Shown: piece by piece, positions 24,005 to 33,651 of the stretch | Layout of the letters: every line of letters begins with the position of its first letter | Position numbering within the stretch: the first letter of the stretch is position 1 | DNA from: Croceibacterium_A sp035626815 | GTDB lineage: Bacteria > Pseudomonadota > Alphaproteobacteria > Sphingomonadales > Sphingomonadaceae | Direction: 5' to 3' | DNA length: 64,000 bases | NCBI GenBank assembly: GCA_035626815.1 | Contig: DASPMY010000038.1 | Span: 1-64,000 of the forward strand | Notes under the pieces: generated by a model | Told to the model about the DNA's origin: nothing | The model's database searches: none | Seen by the model: only the letters and a program-made list of their open reading frames with translations | Made by a program: the position numbers and the translations under genes

Positions 24005-25606
24005 CTACATCCGGAACACGCCGAACCGCGGCGTCTCAGGGATCGGCGCCTCCAGGCACGCCGCCAGCGCCAGCCCGAGCACGTCGCGCATCTGCACCGG
24101 GTCGATCACGCCGTCGTCCCACAGCCGCGCGGTGGCGTAGTACGGGTTGCCTTCGGCCTCGTACTTGTCGCGGATCGGGGCCTTGAAGGCTTCGGCCTGC
24201 TCCTTGCTCCACTTGTCGGCGTCGCGGTGCACGGTGGCCAGCACGCTCGCGGCCTGCTCGCCGCCCATCACGCTGATGCGGGCGTTGGGCCAGGTGAACA
24301 GGAAGCGTGGGCTATAGGCGCGGCCGCACATGCCGTAGTTGCCGGCGCCGAAGCTGCCGCCGATGACCACGGTGATCTTGGGCACTTGGGCGGTGGCGAC
24401 CGCGGTGACGAGCTTGGCGCCGTGCTTGGCAATGCCCTCGGCCTCGTACCTGCCGCCGACCATGAAGCCCGAGATGTTCTGCAGGAACAGCAGCGGAATG
24501 CCGCGCTGACAGGCGAGCTCGATGAAGTGCGCGCCCTTGAGCGCGCTTTCCGAGAACAGCACGCCGTTGTTGGCGAGGATCGCCACCGGCTGGCCCCAGA
24601 TGTGCGCGAAGCCGCACACGAGGGTGGAGCCGAACTGGGCCTTGAACTCGTGGAACTCGCTGCCGTCGACGATACGGGCGATGACCTCGTGCACGTCGTA
24701 CGGCGCGCGCACGTCCTCGGGGACGATCCCGTAGAGCTCGTCGGCCTCGAACTTCGGCGGGCGCGGCTCGCGCAGCTCCAGCGTAGCGCCCTCGTTCCGG
24801 CCGAGATGGCTGACGATGTCGCGCAGGATGGTCAGCGCGTGCTCGTCGTTTTCGGCGAGGTGATCGACCACGCCGGATTTCCTCGCGTGGAGGTCGCCGC
24901 CGCCCAGGTCCTCGGCGCTGATCTCCTCGCCGGTCGCGGCTTTCACCAGCGGCGGGCCGGCGAGGAAGATCGTGCCCTGGCCCCGCACGATCACGCTCTC
25001 GTCGCTCATCGCCGGGACGTAGGCGCCGCCGGCGGTGCACGACCCCATCACGCAGGCGATCTGCGGGATTTGCAGCGACGACATCTGCGCCTGGTTGTAG
25101 AAGATCCGCCCGAAGTGCTCGCGGTCGGGGAACACCTCGGCCTGGTGCGGCAGGTTCGCGCCGCCGCTGTCTACGAGGTACAGGCACGGCAACCGGTTCT
25201 CGCGCGCGATCTCCTGCGCGCGCAAGTGCTTCTTGACCGTCAGCGGGTAGTAGGTGCCGCCCTTCACCGTGGCGTCGTTGCAAACGATCATGCACTGCCG
25301 GCCCGAGACGCGGCCGATCCCGGCGATCATCCCCGCGCCCGGCACCTCGTCGCCGTACAAGCCGTTCGCGGCGAGCTGGCCGATCTCGAGGAACGGCGAG
25401 CCCGGATCGAGCAGCCGCTCGACCCGCTCCCTTGGCAGAAGCTTGCCGCGCGCCGTGTGCCGCTGGCGGCTCGCCTCCGGCCCGCCGAGCGCCGCCTGCG
25501 CGACCTTGGCCCGCAGCTCCTCCGCCAGCGCCCGGTTATGCGCCGCGCGCGCCTTCGCTTCGGGGCTTTCGAGGTCGAGCAAGCTGGCGAGGACGGGAGC
25601 GCTCAC
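24005..25606 (-). CDS. mccB: Methylcrotonoyl-CoA carboxylase, carboxyltransferase (beta) subunit
   Basis: This enzyme carries out the biotin-dependent carboxylation of 3-methylcrotonyl-CoA in leucine breakdown. The 533-aa length, the opening GKLLPRERVERLLDPGSPFLEIG, the carboxyltransferase stretch GGGDLHARKSGVVDHLA, and the late GAGNYGMCGRAYSPRFLF match MccB better than propionyl-CoA carboxylase beta. It is the last gene of a four-gene series with ivd and two esterases; spacing to the esterase is 7 bp. The biotin-carrying alpha subunit is not encoded nearby. Confidence 0.93.
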   Translation of the reverse strand: MSAPVLASLLDLESPEAKARAAHNRALAEELRAKVAQAALGGPEASRQRHTARGKLLPRERVERLLDPGSPFLEIGQLAANGLYGDEVPGAGMIAGIGRVSGRQCMIVCNDATVKGGTYYPLTVKKHLRAQEIARENRLPCLYLVDSGGANLPHQAEVFPDREHFGRIFYNQAQMSSLQIPQIACVMGSCTAGGAYVPAMSDESVIVRGQGTIFLAGPPLVKAATGEEISAEDLGGGDLHARKSGVVDHLAENDEHALTILRDIVSHLGRNEGATLELREPRPPKFEADELYGIVPEDVRAPYDVHEVIARIVDGSEFHEFKAQFGSTLVCGFAHIWGQPVAILANNGVLFSESALKGAHFIELACQRGIPLLFLQNISGFMVGGRYEAEGIAKHGAKLVTAVATAQVPKITVVIGGSFGAGNYGMCGRAYSPRFLFTWPNARISVMGGEQAASVLATVHRDADKWSKEQAEAFKAPIRDKYEAEGNPYYATARLWDDGVIDPVQMRDVLGLALAACLEAPIPETPRFGVFRM

Positions 25607-25613
25607 GCGGTCG

Positions 25614-26669
25614 TCAGCCCCGCTCGCCCGGCCTTGCTGCGGTGGCCGCGTCGAGATGCTCGCCGAAGAACGGCAGCACCACTTCGTCGAAGCGCTGGCC
25701 GATCTTGTCGGTGTGGGTGCCGTCGTAAGTCTCCCAGCGGTGCGCTATGCCGAACTTGTCGAGCTCCTCGTGGATCAGCGTGTCGTCGCGGATGAGGCCG
25801 TCGCGGGTGCCCACGTCGGCGCCGATCGCATCGAAGCTCTGCAAAGCGCCGACGTGGCTCGCGACCATCGCCAGCGGCGAGTTGTTCGCCCACTTGGCCA
25901 TCACCAGCGGATCGACCGCGCCGTCCTTGAGCGGGAAATCGGCGTAGAACGGCGGGTTTTGCGGGTTGGGTGACCAGGCGGTCATCGAGGCGAGGCCGGC
26001 GCGCATTCCGAAGCCGGACTGGTCGACGCCCTCGATCTTCACCGCCGACATTGCCGTGGCGGATTCGACCGTCTCGGTGCGGGGGGAGACGCAGCACGCG
26101 CTCTGCGCCCAGAGGCTGTCGAACACCTCGGGGTAGTCCATGCCGATCACCCAGGTACCGTAGCCGCCCATCGAGTGGCCGACGAGCCCGCGCCCGCCGC
26201 GATTAGCGATCGTGCGGTAGTGGCTGTCGATGTAGCCGACCAGGTCCTTGGCGATGAACTTGCGGAAGTCGCCGGTGGTGACCGAGCTCGAGTACATCGA
26301 GCCGCCCATCTTGGTCAGCGTGCTCGGCACGACGACGATGAACTCGCGGCCGGCGGCGGCGTTGTGGGCGACCGCCTCGGGCACGCGCATGTAGTTGTAG
26401 AAGTTCTTCCCGTCGATGGCGAAGCCGTGGAGGTAATAGACCACCGGGTAGCGCTTGTCGGGGTTCGTCCGGTAGCTCGGCGGCAGCACGACCATGACCT
26501 GGCGGTCGACTTCGTTGCCCTCGAGGTTGCCTTCGAGCGAGGCGCCGTGGACCTTGATCTCCTCGACGGTGATGCCCTCGGGGATCGGCGGCGGCGGGGC
26601 GGTGATGTTCTGCGCCGCGGCCGGCGCGGCAACGAGCGCGAGCAGAGCGCCTGCGATCAGGGCCTTCAT
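25614..26669 (-). CDS. Secreted esterase-D-type alpha/beta hydrolase, 351 aa
   Basis: A signal peptide (MKALIAGALLALVAAPAAAQN) leads into an esterase of the PF00756 family, with YLHGFAIDG, the nucleophile motif GLVGHSMGGYG, and a late His region YDGTHTDKIG. The protein is probably periplasmic or outer-facing. ATG 26669 follows AGGA by eight bases; an earlier in-frame GTG at 26684 would overlap the previous stop. It is a tandem paralog of the next gene and sits inside the leucine operon, which is odd because leucine breakdown is cytoplasmic. Confidence 0.88.
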   Translation of the reverse strand: MKALIAGALLALVAAPAAAQNITAPPPPIPEGITVEEIKVHGASLEGNLEGNEVDRQVMVVLPPSYRTNPDKRYPVVYYLHGFAIDGKNFYNYMRVPEAVAHNAAAGREFIVVVPSTLTKMGGSMYSSSVTTGDFRKFIAKDLVGYIDSHYRTIANRGGRGLVGHSMGGYGTWVIGMDYPEVFDSLWAQSACCVSPRTETVESATAMSAVKIEGVDQSGFGMRAGLASMTAWSPNPQNPPFYADFPLKDGAVDPLVMAKWANNSPLAMVASHVGALQSFDAIGADVGTRDGLIRDDTLIHEELDKFGIAHRWETYDGTHTDKIGQRFDEVVLPFFGEHLDAATAARPGERG

Positions 26670-26680
26670 ATCCCGGTTCC

Positions 26681-27691
26681 TCACTTGTCGAGATGCTGGC
26701 CGAAGAACGGCAGCACCTCGGTGCGGATGCGCTCGGCGATGCGGTTGCCGTGGTCGCCCTCGTAGAGCTCGAAGTCGTATTTCACGCCGAAGCGGTCGAG
26801 CTCGGCGCGGAACTGCCGGTTGCCTTCGAGCAGGAAGTCCTGGTCGCCGATGTCCATGGCGAATGCTTCCAGCGAGTTCAGGGCCGGCAAGTACTGCGGC
26901 AACAGCACGAGCGGAGAGTTGGCCGCGAGCCGCTGGTTGACCAGCGGATCGAGCGTGCCGTCGGCCTCGAGTCCGGTGTCGACCTTGAGGAAGTTGTCGG
27001 CCGTCGGATCGGGCGACCAGGTCGCCAGCGTCGACACCGCGGCCAATTCGCCGAATTGCGCGTTGGCCAGGTCAGCCTCGGTCATCGCCTCGACGCGGCG
27101 CGCGGTGGCAACGTCGATCGGCTGCGGCGGCAGGCAGCAGGCGCTCATCATGTAAATGCTGGAGAACGTCGCCGGGTGCTTCATCGCGATGCGGATGGTG
27201 CCGTAGCCGCCCATCGAATGGCCCGCGAGGCCGCGCGAAGCCCGTTCGGCGATGGTGCGGTAGTGGCCGTCGACCCAGCCGACCAGGTCCTCGGCCACGA
27301 AGCTCTCGTAGTCGCCGACGGTGGGAGAGCTCGAATAGAACCCGCCGTGCAGCTTCGAGAAGCCGTCGGGCATGACCATGATCAGCGCGTTGCCGGCCTC
27401 CGCCGCCGCCTGGACCGCTTCGTGCAGCTTGAAGCCCGCCTGCTGCGCTTCGACCGGCGCCCAGTAGCCGTGCAGGTAGTAGACCACCGGATAGCGCTTG
27501 TCGGGGCTTTCGTCGTAGCCCGGCGGCGTGACGACCAGGACCTTGCGGTCCGCGCTGTTGCCTTCGAGGTTGCCGGCGATGGCGGGACTGTGGACTTCGA
27601 CCCAGTTCAGCCGCGCCTGATCCTGCGCTGCCGCCGGCACCGCGGTGAAAACGGCCAGCGCCGCGGCGCAGGCCCAAAGCTTCCTCGACAT
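26681..27691 (-). CDS. Secreted esterase-D-type alpha/beta hydrolase, 336 aa
   Basis: This second copy has the same layout: a signal peptide (MSRKLWACAAALAVFTAVPA, cleaved after AAA), the shared start of the mature protein (VHSPAIAGNLEGNSADRKV), YYLHGYWAP, the catalytic Ser in GLAGHSMGGYGT, and a late His in YEGDHGNRI. The two copies are clearly related but diverged, so the duplication is old. It starts 18 bp after ivd with GGGAGGG before the ATG and is followed after 11 bp by the other copy. The substrate is unknown. Confidence 0.88.
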   Translation of the reverse strand: MSRKLWACAAALAVFTAVPAAAQDQARLNWVEVHSPAIAGNLEGNSADRKVLVVTPPGYDESPDKRYPVVYYLHGYWAPVEAQQAGFKLHEAVQAAAEAGNALIMVMPDGFSKLHGGFYSSSPTVGDYESFVAEDLVGWVDGHYRTIAERASRGLAGHSMGGYGTIRIAMKHPATFSSIYMMSACCLPPQPIDVATARRVEAMTEADLANAQFGELAAVSTLATWSPDPTADNFLKVDTGLEADGTLDPLVNQRLAANSPLVLLPQYLPALNSLEAFAMDIGDQDFLLEGNRQFRAELDRFGVKYDFELYEGDHGNRIAERIRTEVLPFFGQHLDK

Positions 27692-27709
27692 CGACCCTCC
27701 CGATTGTTC

Positions 27710-28870
27710 TCACACGCCGATCAGCTCGCGGCCGATCAGCATCCGGCGTATCTCATTGGTTCCGGCGCCGATGTCCAGCAGCTTGGCGTCGCGCAAGTAG
27801 CGCTCGACCGGCCAGTCGGTGGTGTAGCCGGCGCCGCCCAGCGCCTGGACCGCCTCGCCGGCGACGCGGAAGGCATTCTCGCTGGCGAGCAGGATCGCGC
27901 CGGCGGCGTCGTGGCGAGTGGTCTCGCCGCGGTCGCAGGCCTTGGCGACGGCGTAAGTGTAGGCCCGCGCCGATTGCAGCGCGACGTACATGTCGGCAAC
28001 CTTGGCCTGGATCAGCTGGAAGCTGCCGATCGCGCGGCCGAACTGCTCGCGTTCGCGGACGTAGGGGATCACCGTGTCGAGGCAGGCTTGCATGATCCCG
28101 AGCTGGACCCCGGCGAGCACCGCGCGCTCGTAGTCGAGCCCGCTCATCAGCACCTTGGCTCCGCCGCCGACCGGCCCGAGCACGTTGCCGTCGGGCACCT
28201 CGCAGTCCTCGAACACCAGCTCGCTGGTCGGGCTGCCGCGCATCCCGAGCTTGCCGATCTTCTGCGCCGGCTTGAAGCCCGGCATGTCCTGCTCGATCAG
28301 GAACGCGGTAATGCCCTTCGAGCCCGCCGCCGGATCGGTCTTGCCGTAGACCACCAGCACTTGCGCCTCGTGCCCGTTGGTGATCCAGAACTTGCTGCCG
28401 TTGAGCACGTAGCCGCCCTGCACGGCGTCGGCCTTCAGCTTCATCGAGACCACGTCCGACCCCGCCGCCGGCTCGCTCATCGCCAGCGCCCCGACATGCT
28501 CGCCGCTGATCAGTCCGGGCAGGTGCTTCGCCCTCTGCTCGTCGCTGCCCCAGCGGGCGATCTGGTTGATGCAGAGGTTCGAATGCGCGCCGTAGCTCAG
28601 GCCCACCGAAGCGCTCGCGCGGCTCACTTCCTCGATCGCGATGACGTGCTCGAGGTAGCCGAGCCCGAGCCCGCCGTCGGCCTCGGGCACGGTGATGCCG
28701 TGCAGGCCGAGCGCGCCCATCTGCGGCCACAAGTCGCGCGGGAAGGTGTCGTCGCGGTCGACCGCCTCGGCCCGCGGGGCGATCACCTCGTCGGCGAAGC
28801 GCGCCACCGTCTCGCGGATCATCGCGGCGTCCTCGCCGAGGCCGAAATCGAAATCGGGTGTTGCGCGCAT
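27710..28870 (-). CDS. ivd: Isovaleryl-CoA dehydrogenase
   Basis: This FAD enzyme oxidises isovaleryl-CoA, the third step in leucine degradation. The acyl-CoA dehydrogenase layout is complete (386 aa). Two features point to this member: the catalytic Glu is in DYERAVLAG, the isovaleryl type position, and the C-terminal segment reads IGAGTNEIRRM, without the Glu used by other acyl-CoA dehydrogenases. It is the first gene of the operon leading to mccB. The start ATG 28870 is preceded by GGAGGAC-like bases. Confidence 0.93.
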   Translation of the reverse strand: MRATPDFDFGLGEDAAMIRETVARFADEVIAPRAEAVDRDDTFPRDLWPQMGALGLHGITVPEADGGLGLGYLEHVIAIEEVSRASASVGLSYGAHSNLCINQIARWGSDEQRAKHLPGLISGEHVGALAMSEPAAGSDVVSMKLKADAVQGGYVLNGSKFWITNGHEAQVLVVYGKTDPAAGSKGITAFLIEQDMPGFKPAQKIGKLGMRGSPTSELVFEDCEVPDGNVLGPVGGGAKVLMSGLDYERAVLAGVQLGIMQACLDTVIPYVREREQFGRAIGSFQLIQAKVADMYVALQSARAYTYAVAKACDRGETTRHDAAGAILLASENAFRVAGEAVQALGGAGYTTDWPVERYLRDAKLLDIGAGTNEIRRMLIGRELIGV

Positions 28871-29003
28871 CGGGTGTCCTCCGCGGCTGCCATAGCAAAG
28901 GCGCCCGGCGCGGCAAACTCGTTACGGTTGAAATCGTATCGGCGGCGATTGTCTTTCTAATGTCGTGCCGGTGAGCTAGACTGGCGTCCGGAGGGTTGCC
29001 CGT

Positions 29004-30506
29004 TTGAACGCTGTCAGCGCCGATCTTCGGTCCGCCGGACCGGTGCCCGCGCCCGATTTCCCGGGTGAGGACGAGCGCATCCGCGTGCTGCGCGACTACG
29101 CGCTCGATTCGCTCGAGGACGATCTCGAGCTCGCCTCGATCGCCGGGTTCGCCGCCAAGCTGTGCAAGGCGCCGGTCGCGCTGGTCAGCCTGGTCGAGGA
29201 GGAGCGCCAGCGGTTCCTCGCCGCCGAGGGACTCGAGGCCAAGGAGACCCCGCGCAGCATCTCCTTCTGCGGCCATGCCATGCTGGGCGACGCACTGATG
29301 GAAGTGCGCGACGCATCGCTCGACGAGCGCTTCGCGGCCAATCCGCTGGTGATCGGCGAGCCGCACATCCGCTTCTACGCCGGGCAGCCGCTCAAGTCCG
29401 AGGAAGGCTTGCCGCTGGGCACGCTGTGCGTGATCGACACTGTGGCCCGCCCACAGGGGCTGAATACGTTTCAGCGCGAGGGCCTCGAGGTCCTCGCCCA
29501 GGCGACGATGCGCCGGCTGCGCTCGCGCCGCCACAGCACCGCCGCGCGCCGCGAGCACGACGAGCGGGTCGCATACCTGCACACGTTCGCCGATTCGATC
29601 CCGGCGATCGCGTGGTCGGCGACACCCGAGGGCGAGTTCGAGTACTTCAACAAACGGATGGTCGATTTCACCGGGGATCCCGACGACAAGGACGGCCACT
29701 CGTTCCATCCGGACGACTGGAAGAAGGCCAGCGCGGCCTGGCAGCACTCGCTCGCGACCGGCGAGATCTACGAAATCGAGCACCGGCTGCGGCGCCACGA
29801 CGGCGAGTACCGCTGGATGATCAGCCGCGCGGTGCCGGTGCGCGATTCGGCCGGCGAGATCGTGCGCTGGTTCGGCACCGCAGTCGACATCCACGACCTT
29901 TACGCCGCGTCCGAAAGCCGCGACCTGCTGGCCAAGGAGCTGTCGCACCGGATCAAGAACATCTTCGCCGTGGTCGCCAGCCTGATCTCGCTGTCGGTGC
30001 GCAAGCGCCCCGAAGTGCAGGCTTTCGGCGAAGAGCTGATCGACACGATCAAGGCCCTCGGCCGAGCCCACGACTATGTCCGCCCCGCCGAAGGGGCGCG
30101 CGGGGGCACGCTGCACGGCGTGCTCGCCGACTTGTTCAGCCCTTACGGCACCGGCGACTGCGCGCGCGTCAGCGTGCGCGGCGACAACCCGGCGATCGTC
30201 GCCCGCGCGGCCACGCCGCTGGCGCTGGTGTTCCACGAGCTGGCGACCAATTCGGCCAAGTACGGCGCACTGTCGACCGCGGACGGCACCGTCGAGCTGT
30301 CGATCGCCGACCAGGGTGACACGCTGCTGCTGCATTGGGTCGAGCGCGGCGGGCCCAAGGCCAAGCGCAATCCCGTCGACGGCTTCGGCTCGCGGCTGGT
30401 CGAGATGAGCGTGACCGGCCAGCTCGGCGGGCGCTGGGAGCGGCGCTTCGAGCCCGACGGAATGGTCTGCGAGCTGACGGTGTCGAAGGCCGCCATCACC
30501 CGCTAG
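29004..30506 (+). CDS. GAF-PAS sensor histidine kinase, HWE/HisKA_2 type, 500 aa
   Basis: This cytoplasmic sensor has a GAF domain (about residues 25-165; FCGHAMLGDALMEVRDASLD), a PAS/PAC domain (about residues 195-305; FADSIPAIAWSATPEGEFEYF) and a kinase core of the HWE/HisKA_2 family with phospho-acceptor H315 in LSHRIKNIF and the ATP-binding N-box in FHELATNSAKYGAL. Such kinases often feed the general stress response in alphaproteobacteria. The start is TTG 29004 with GGAGGG eight bases upstream. No cysteine of the LOV type is seen. Its 3' end overlaps the MFS gene by 11 bp. Confidence 0.92.
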   Translation: MNAVSADLRSAGPVPAPDFPGEDERIRVLRDYALDSLEDDLELASIAGFAAKLCKAPVALVSLVEEERQRFLAAEGLEAKETPRSISFCGHAMLGDALMEVRDASLDERFAANPLVIGEPHIRFYAGQPLKSEEGLPLGTLCVIDTVARPQGLNTFQREGLEVLAQATMRRLRSRRHSTAARREHDERVAYLHTFADSIPAIAWSATPEGEFEYFNKRMVDFTGDPDDKDGHSFHPDDWKKASAAWQHSLATGEIYEIEHRLRRHDGEYRWMISRAVPVRDSAGEIVRWFGTAVDIHDLYAASESRDLLAKELSHRIKNIFAVVASLISLSVRKRPEVQAFGEELIDTIKALGRAHDYVRPAEGARGGTLHGVLADLFSPYGTGDCARVSVRGDNPAIVARAATPLALVFHELATNSAKYGALSTADGTVELSIADQGDTLLLHWVERGGPKAKRNPVDGFGSRLVEMSVTGQLGGRWERRFEPDGMVCELTVSKAAITR

Positions 30507-31776
30507 GCGCGCGAGTCCGCGGAGCCGTCTCGCGCATCGTCAGGAACACCGGCAGGACCGCGACCGCGACGACCGCGATCATCACGCCTGGCATTTCCGG
30601 CGAGCCGGTCCGGTCGACCAGCCGTTGCGCGAGGTAAGGCGTCAGGCCGCCGAAAATCGCCGTCGCCACCGTGTAGCCGAGGCCGAGCCCGCTGGCCCGG
30701 CTCTCCTCGGTGAACTGCTCGCCGGTGGCGATCGCGCCGACCGCGCTGACGCCGCCGGCGACGAGGGCCAGCACGACGGCGCCGAGCAAGGCCTGGCCCG
30801 CCGAGGCGCCCGCCAGCAGCGCGAACAGCGCGATCGGCAGCGCGGCGCTGAGGATCGCGAGCACGACCAGCGCCGGCTTGCGGCCGTATCGGTCCGACAG
30901 CAGGCCGACGACCGGCGTGACGAGGATCACCGCGATGGCCGCGATTGTCGACAGCCACAGCGAATCGGTCTCGCTCATCGATCCGGCCGTCGTCAGGAAC
31001 GCGGGCACGTAAGTGATCCCGACATAGTAGGTGATCGAACCGAGCGCCGAGATGGCGAAGGCGCGCGCCAGGGCGGCGCGTTGCCGCGAAAGGGCATGGC
31101 CGAGCGGATTGCGCACGAGCAAGTTCGCGGCCCGCAGTCGTTCGAAACCAGGCGATTCCTCCATCGCCCGTCGCGCCAGCCAGACCGCGCCCGCCAGCGC
31201 CGCGCCGGCGAAGAACGGGATGCGCCAGCCCCAGCTCTGCAGCTCGACTTCGGAGGTCAGGCTGACGGTGAGCGCGGCCACCGCGACCGCCAGCAGCGCG
31301 CCGACCTCGCTCGCCGCCGCCGCCAGCGAGGCGACGAGGCCACGCCGGCCGGGCCGCGCGCCTTCGAGGAGGTAGGCGATCACGCCGGTGTACTCGCCGC
31401 CGACCGAGAACCCCATCACGCAGCGCAGGGCGATCAGCAGCCACGCAGCGGCCGGGCCGATCTGCGCGTGGGTCGGCAGCAGCGCGGTCGCCAGCATCGC
31501 CGCCGACATCACCGCCATCGACAGCAGGAGCATCGGCCGCCGACCCTGGCGGTCGCCGATGTGCCCGAACACGACCGCGCCCACGGGGCGCATCAGGTAG
31601 GCGACCGCGAATCCGCCGAGCGTCGCCAGCAGCGAGGCCTCGCCCCCGCCGAAGAACACCCGCGAGAGGATGGTCGCGAAATAGAGGTAGAGCGTGAAGT
31701 CGTACCACTCGACCACGGTCGACAGCGCCGCGACCACGATCGAGCGGCGCGCGATGCCGAGGGGCCGGGCGGTCAT
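30496..31776 (-). CDS. MFS transporter, metabolite:H+ symporter (MHS) type, 426 aa
   Basis: This is a 12-span major facilitator. The opening RRSIVVAALSTVVEWYDFTLYLYFA, the loop motif GHIGDRQGRRPMLL, and the matching GLLSDRYGRKPALV in the second half are typical of the MHS/ProP branch, which moves organic acids or osmolytes with protons. The substrate cannot be read. It converges with the kinase gene, overlapping by 11 bp. ATG 31776 gives the normal short cytoplasmic N-terminus. Confidence 0.92.
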   Translation of the reverse strand: MTARPLGIARRSIVVAALSTVVEWYDFTLYLYFATILSRVFFGGGEASLLATLGGFAVAYLMRPVGAVVFGHIGDRQGRRPMLLLSMAVMSAAMLATALLPTHAQIGPAAAWLLIALRCVMGFSVGGEYTGVIAYLLEGARPGRRGLVASLAAAASEVGALLAVAVAALTVSLTSEVELQSWGWRIPFFAGAALAGAVWLARRAMEESPGFERLRAANLLVRNPLGHALSRQRAALARAFAISALGSITYYVGITYVPAFLTTAGSMSETDSLWLSTIAAIAVILVTPVVGLLSDRYGRKPALVVLAILSAALPIALFALLAGASAGQALLGAVVLALVAGGVSAVGAIATGEQFTEESRASGLGLGYTVATAIFGGLTPYLAQRLVDRTGSPEMPGVMIAVVAVAVLPVFLTMRETAPRTRAPSG

Positions 31777-31801
31777 CGCCGGATCGGCGCGGCGAGGCGG
31801 A

Positions 31802-32527
31802 TTAGCGCCGCTCGCAGATCATGTAATACGGCCGGCCGTTGGGCTGCGAGGAGATGCCGACCCGGCCGTCCGGCAGCGTCTCGGCATAATAGGCATCCCA
31901 CCGGCCACCGGTGACGGTGATGTCCATGTTGCCGGCCGCGCCGCCGGCACAGTGATAGGCGCCCGAAGGAACGGCGCCGGCGCGCGACTCCGCGTCAGCC
32001 TGGGCGGCGCCGGTGCCGAGCATCCACGTCAGGTAGTCGCGGTGCGTCCCGTCGGTGAGGCACACGCGGCACGACGCTTCGTCCGGGGCGTCGATCACCG
32101 TTCCCTGCCGGCCCTGGCGGTCGACCACCGCGGCGCCCATCCGGCAGACGCCGTTCTCCTGCTGGCGATGGCCGACCCGGCCGCGCGGGGCGTCGGGGCA
32201 CAACCCACCCGCGGCCTGCTCGCCCGGGCGCGACTGCGGCGGAGGTTCGGCGGCGGGTTGGGCGACGGCCTCGCCGGTGGCGGCAGCGGCGCGGACCCAG
32301 CGGGCCTGGACGACGTACTCGGTGCGGCGCGGGCCGCAGGCGACCGCGACGTCGCCGCTGGGGTGGACTGCGGTCACGGTGCATGGCTCCCACCGCGAAT
32401 TCATCATCAGCGGCGAGGCCTCGACCTGGTCGCCCACGCGCAGCGATTGCGCCGCGGCGCCGCCGCCCGCCAGCGCGATGGCGATAGCCGCCACGCCTGC
32501 CGCCAAAGCCCCTGCGATCGTCCGCAT
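31802..32527 (-). CDS. Hypothetical secreted protein, 241 aa
   Basis: A signal peptide (RTIAGALAAGVAAIAIALAG, cleaved near GAAAQS) is followed by a domain starting LRVGDQVEASPLMMNSRWEPCTVTAV that looks like a Tudor/SH3-like beta fold, a Pro/Ala linker near residue 90, a second part with cysteines in SCRVCLTDGTHRDYL, and a C-terminal third with CAGGAAGNMDITVTGGRWDAYYAE. I do not recognise a named family. It is separated by 74 bp from midA upstream on the same strand. Confidence 0.75.
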   Translation of the reverse strand: MRTIAGALAAGVAAIAIALAGGGAAAQSLRVGDQVEASPLMMNSRWEPCTVTAVHPSGDVAVACGPRRTEYVVQARWVRAAAATGEAVAQPAAEPPPQSRPGEQAAGGLCPDAPRGRVGHRQQENGVCRMGAAVVDRQGRQGTVIDAPDEASCRVCLTDGTHRDYLTWMLGTGAAQADAESRAGAVPSGAYHCAGGAAGNMDITVTGGRWDAYYAETLPDGRVGISSQPNGRPYYMICERR

Positions 32528-32601
32528 CGTCCGCCCCCGGTTGCCTCGTTCGCCAGACTACCGGACCGCCCCCGCCCGGCAAGTTTTTCCGCCGCTGACG
32601 A

Positions 32602-33651
32602 TCAGAAGCCGGCGCCGTCCGGCCAGTCGGGGGCCGTGAGGCCCATCACCTTGAACAACTGGCCCATCTGGCCATCGCCCGCGAGCCGCTCGACGGCGCG
32701 GGCGAGCGCCTCGCGGTGCTGCGGGGCGAACGTGGCGAGCGCCTCGGCCCGCGCCTCGATGCCGAGCGCGCGCAGCCAGTGGCCTTGCGGCGCCGTGCCG
32801 AGCCATCGGGCGCCACGCGAGCGGGCGACGTCGGCGAGGGTAGCGAAATCGACGTGCGCGGTAAGGTCGGCTTCCCCGGGCATCGCCAGCGGGTCGACCT
32901 TGCGGTGGCGGGCGACCGCCTGCAGCGTCGAGCCGGTGCGCGGGCTGTCGTGGCCGTAGTCGACGAACAGCGCCGCGCCGCCCTGCTGGGCCAGCCGCCC
33001 GGCGGCCTCGAACATGATCGCTGCCGCGGCCGGGCAGGTTTCGAGCACGGTGCCCTCGGGGGCCTCGCGCCGAGCCTCGGGAACCGCCGCCTCCATCGGC
33101 CGGCGGCCCGCCACGAACCCGAACCGCCCGGCCTCGTCGACCGCGACCATCACCTCGCTCCACCCGTCGGGAGTCTTGACGAGCTGGCGCACCGGCAGCG
33201 CGTCGAGGAACTCGTTGGCGACCAGGAGCACCGGCCCGTCGGCGGGCACCGAAGACACGTCGGCGTGGAACTGCGCCTCGGGCACCGCTTCGAGCTGCAG
33301 CCGCTTCAGCTCGGTCGAGCCTTCGATGAGGTGCACCTCGGGCGCCAGCCCGTAGCGCTTCATCGCCCTCAGGGCGTCGCGCGCCAGCGTGCCGCGGCCG
33401 GGACCGAGCTCGACGTAGTGCACCGGCTCGGTCCGCCCCGCGCGAATCCACATGTCGGCCAGCCACAGGCCGATCAGCTCGCCGAACATCTGGCTGATCT
33501 CCGGCGCGGTGACGAAGTCGCCGGCGGCCCCCAGCGGATCCCTGGAGGCATAGTAGCGGGCGTTCGATTCGCCCATGAACTGGGCCACGCTGATCGGCCC
33601 GGTGGCCGCGATCAGCCGCCGGAAGCTGTCCGCCAAACTGCGATCGATCAT
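32602..33651 (-). CDS. MidA/NDUFAF7-type SAM-dependent methyltransferase, 349 aa
   Basis: This belongs to the DUF185 methyltransferase family whose eukaryotic member NDUFAF7 methylates a complex I subunit. Hallmarks are the opening ISVAQFMGESNARYYASRDPLGAAGDFVTAPEIS region, motif I in VELGPGRGTLARDALR, and LLVANEFLDALPVRQ. It starts at ATG 33651, overlapping the lgt stop in ATGA, so both are translated from one message. A target in bacterial complex I is inferred, not shown. Confidence 0.92.
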   Translation of the reverse strand: MIDRSLADSFRRLIAATGPISVAQFMGESNARYYASRDPLGAAGDFVTAPEISQMFGELIGLWLADMWIRAGRTEPVHYVELGPGRGTLARDALRAMKRYGLAPEVHLIEGSTELKRLQLEAVPEAQFHADVSSVPADGPVLLVANEFLDALPVRQLVKTPDGWSEVMVAVDEAGRFGFVAGRRPMEAAVPEARREAPEGTVLETCPAAAAIMFEAAGRLAQQGGAALFVDYGHDSPRTGSTLQAVARHRKVDPLAMPGEADLTAHVDFATLADVARSRGARWLGTAPQGHWLRALGIEARAEALATFAPQHREALARAVERLAGDGQMGQLFKVMGLTAPDWPDGAGF

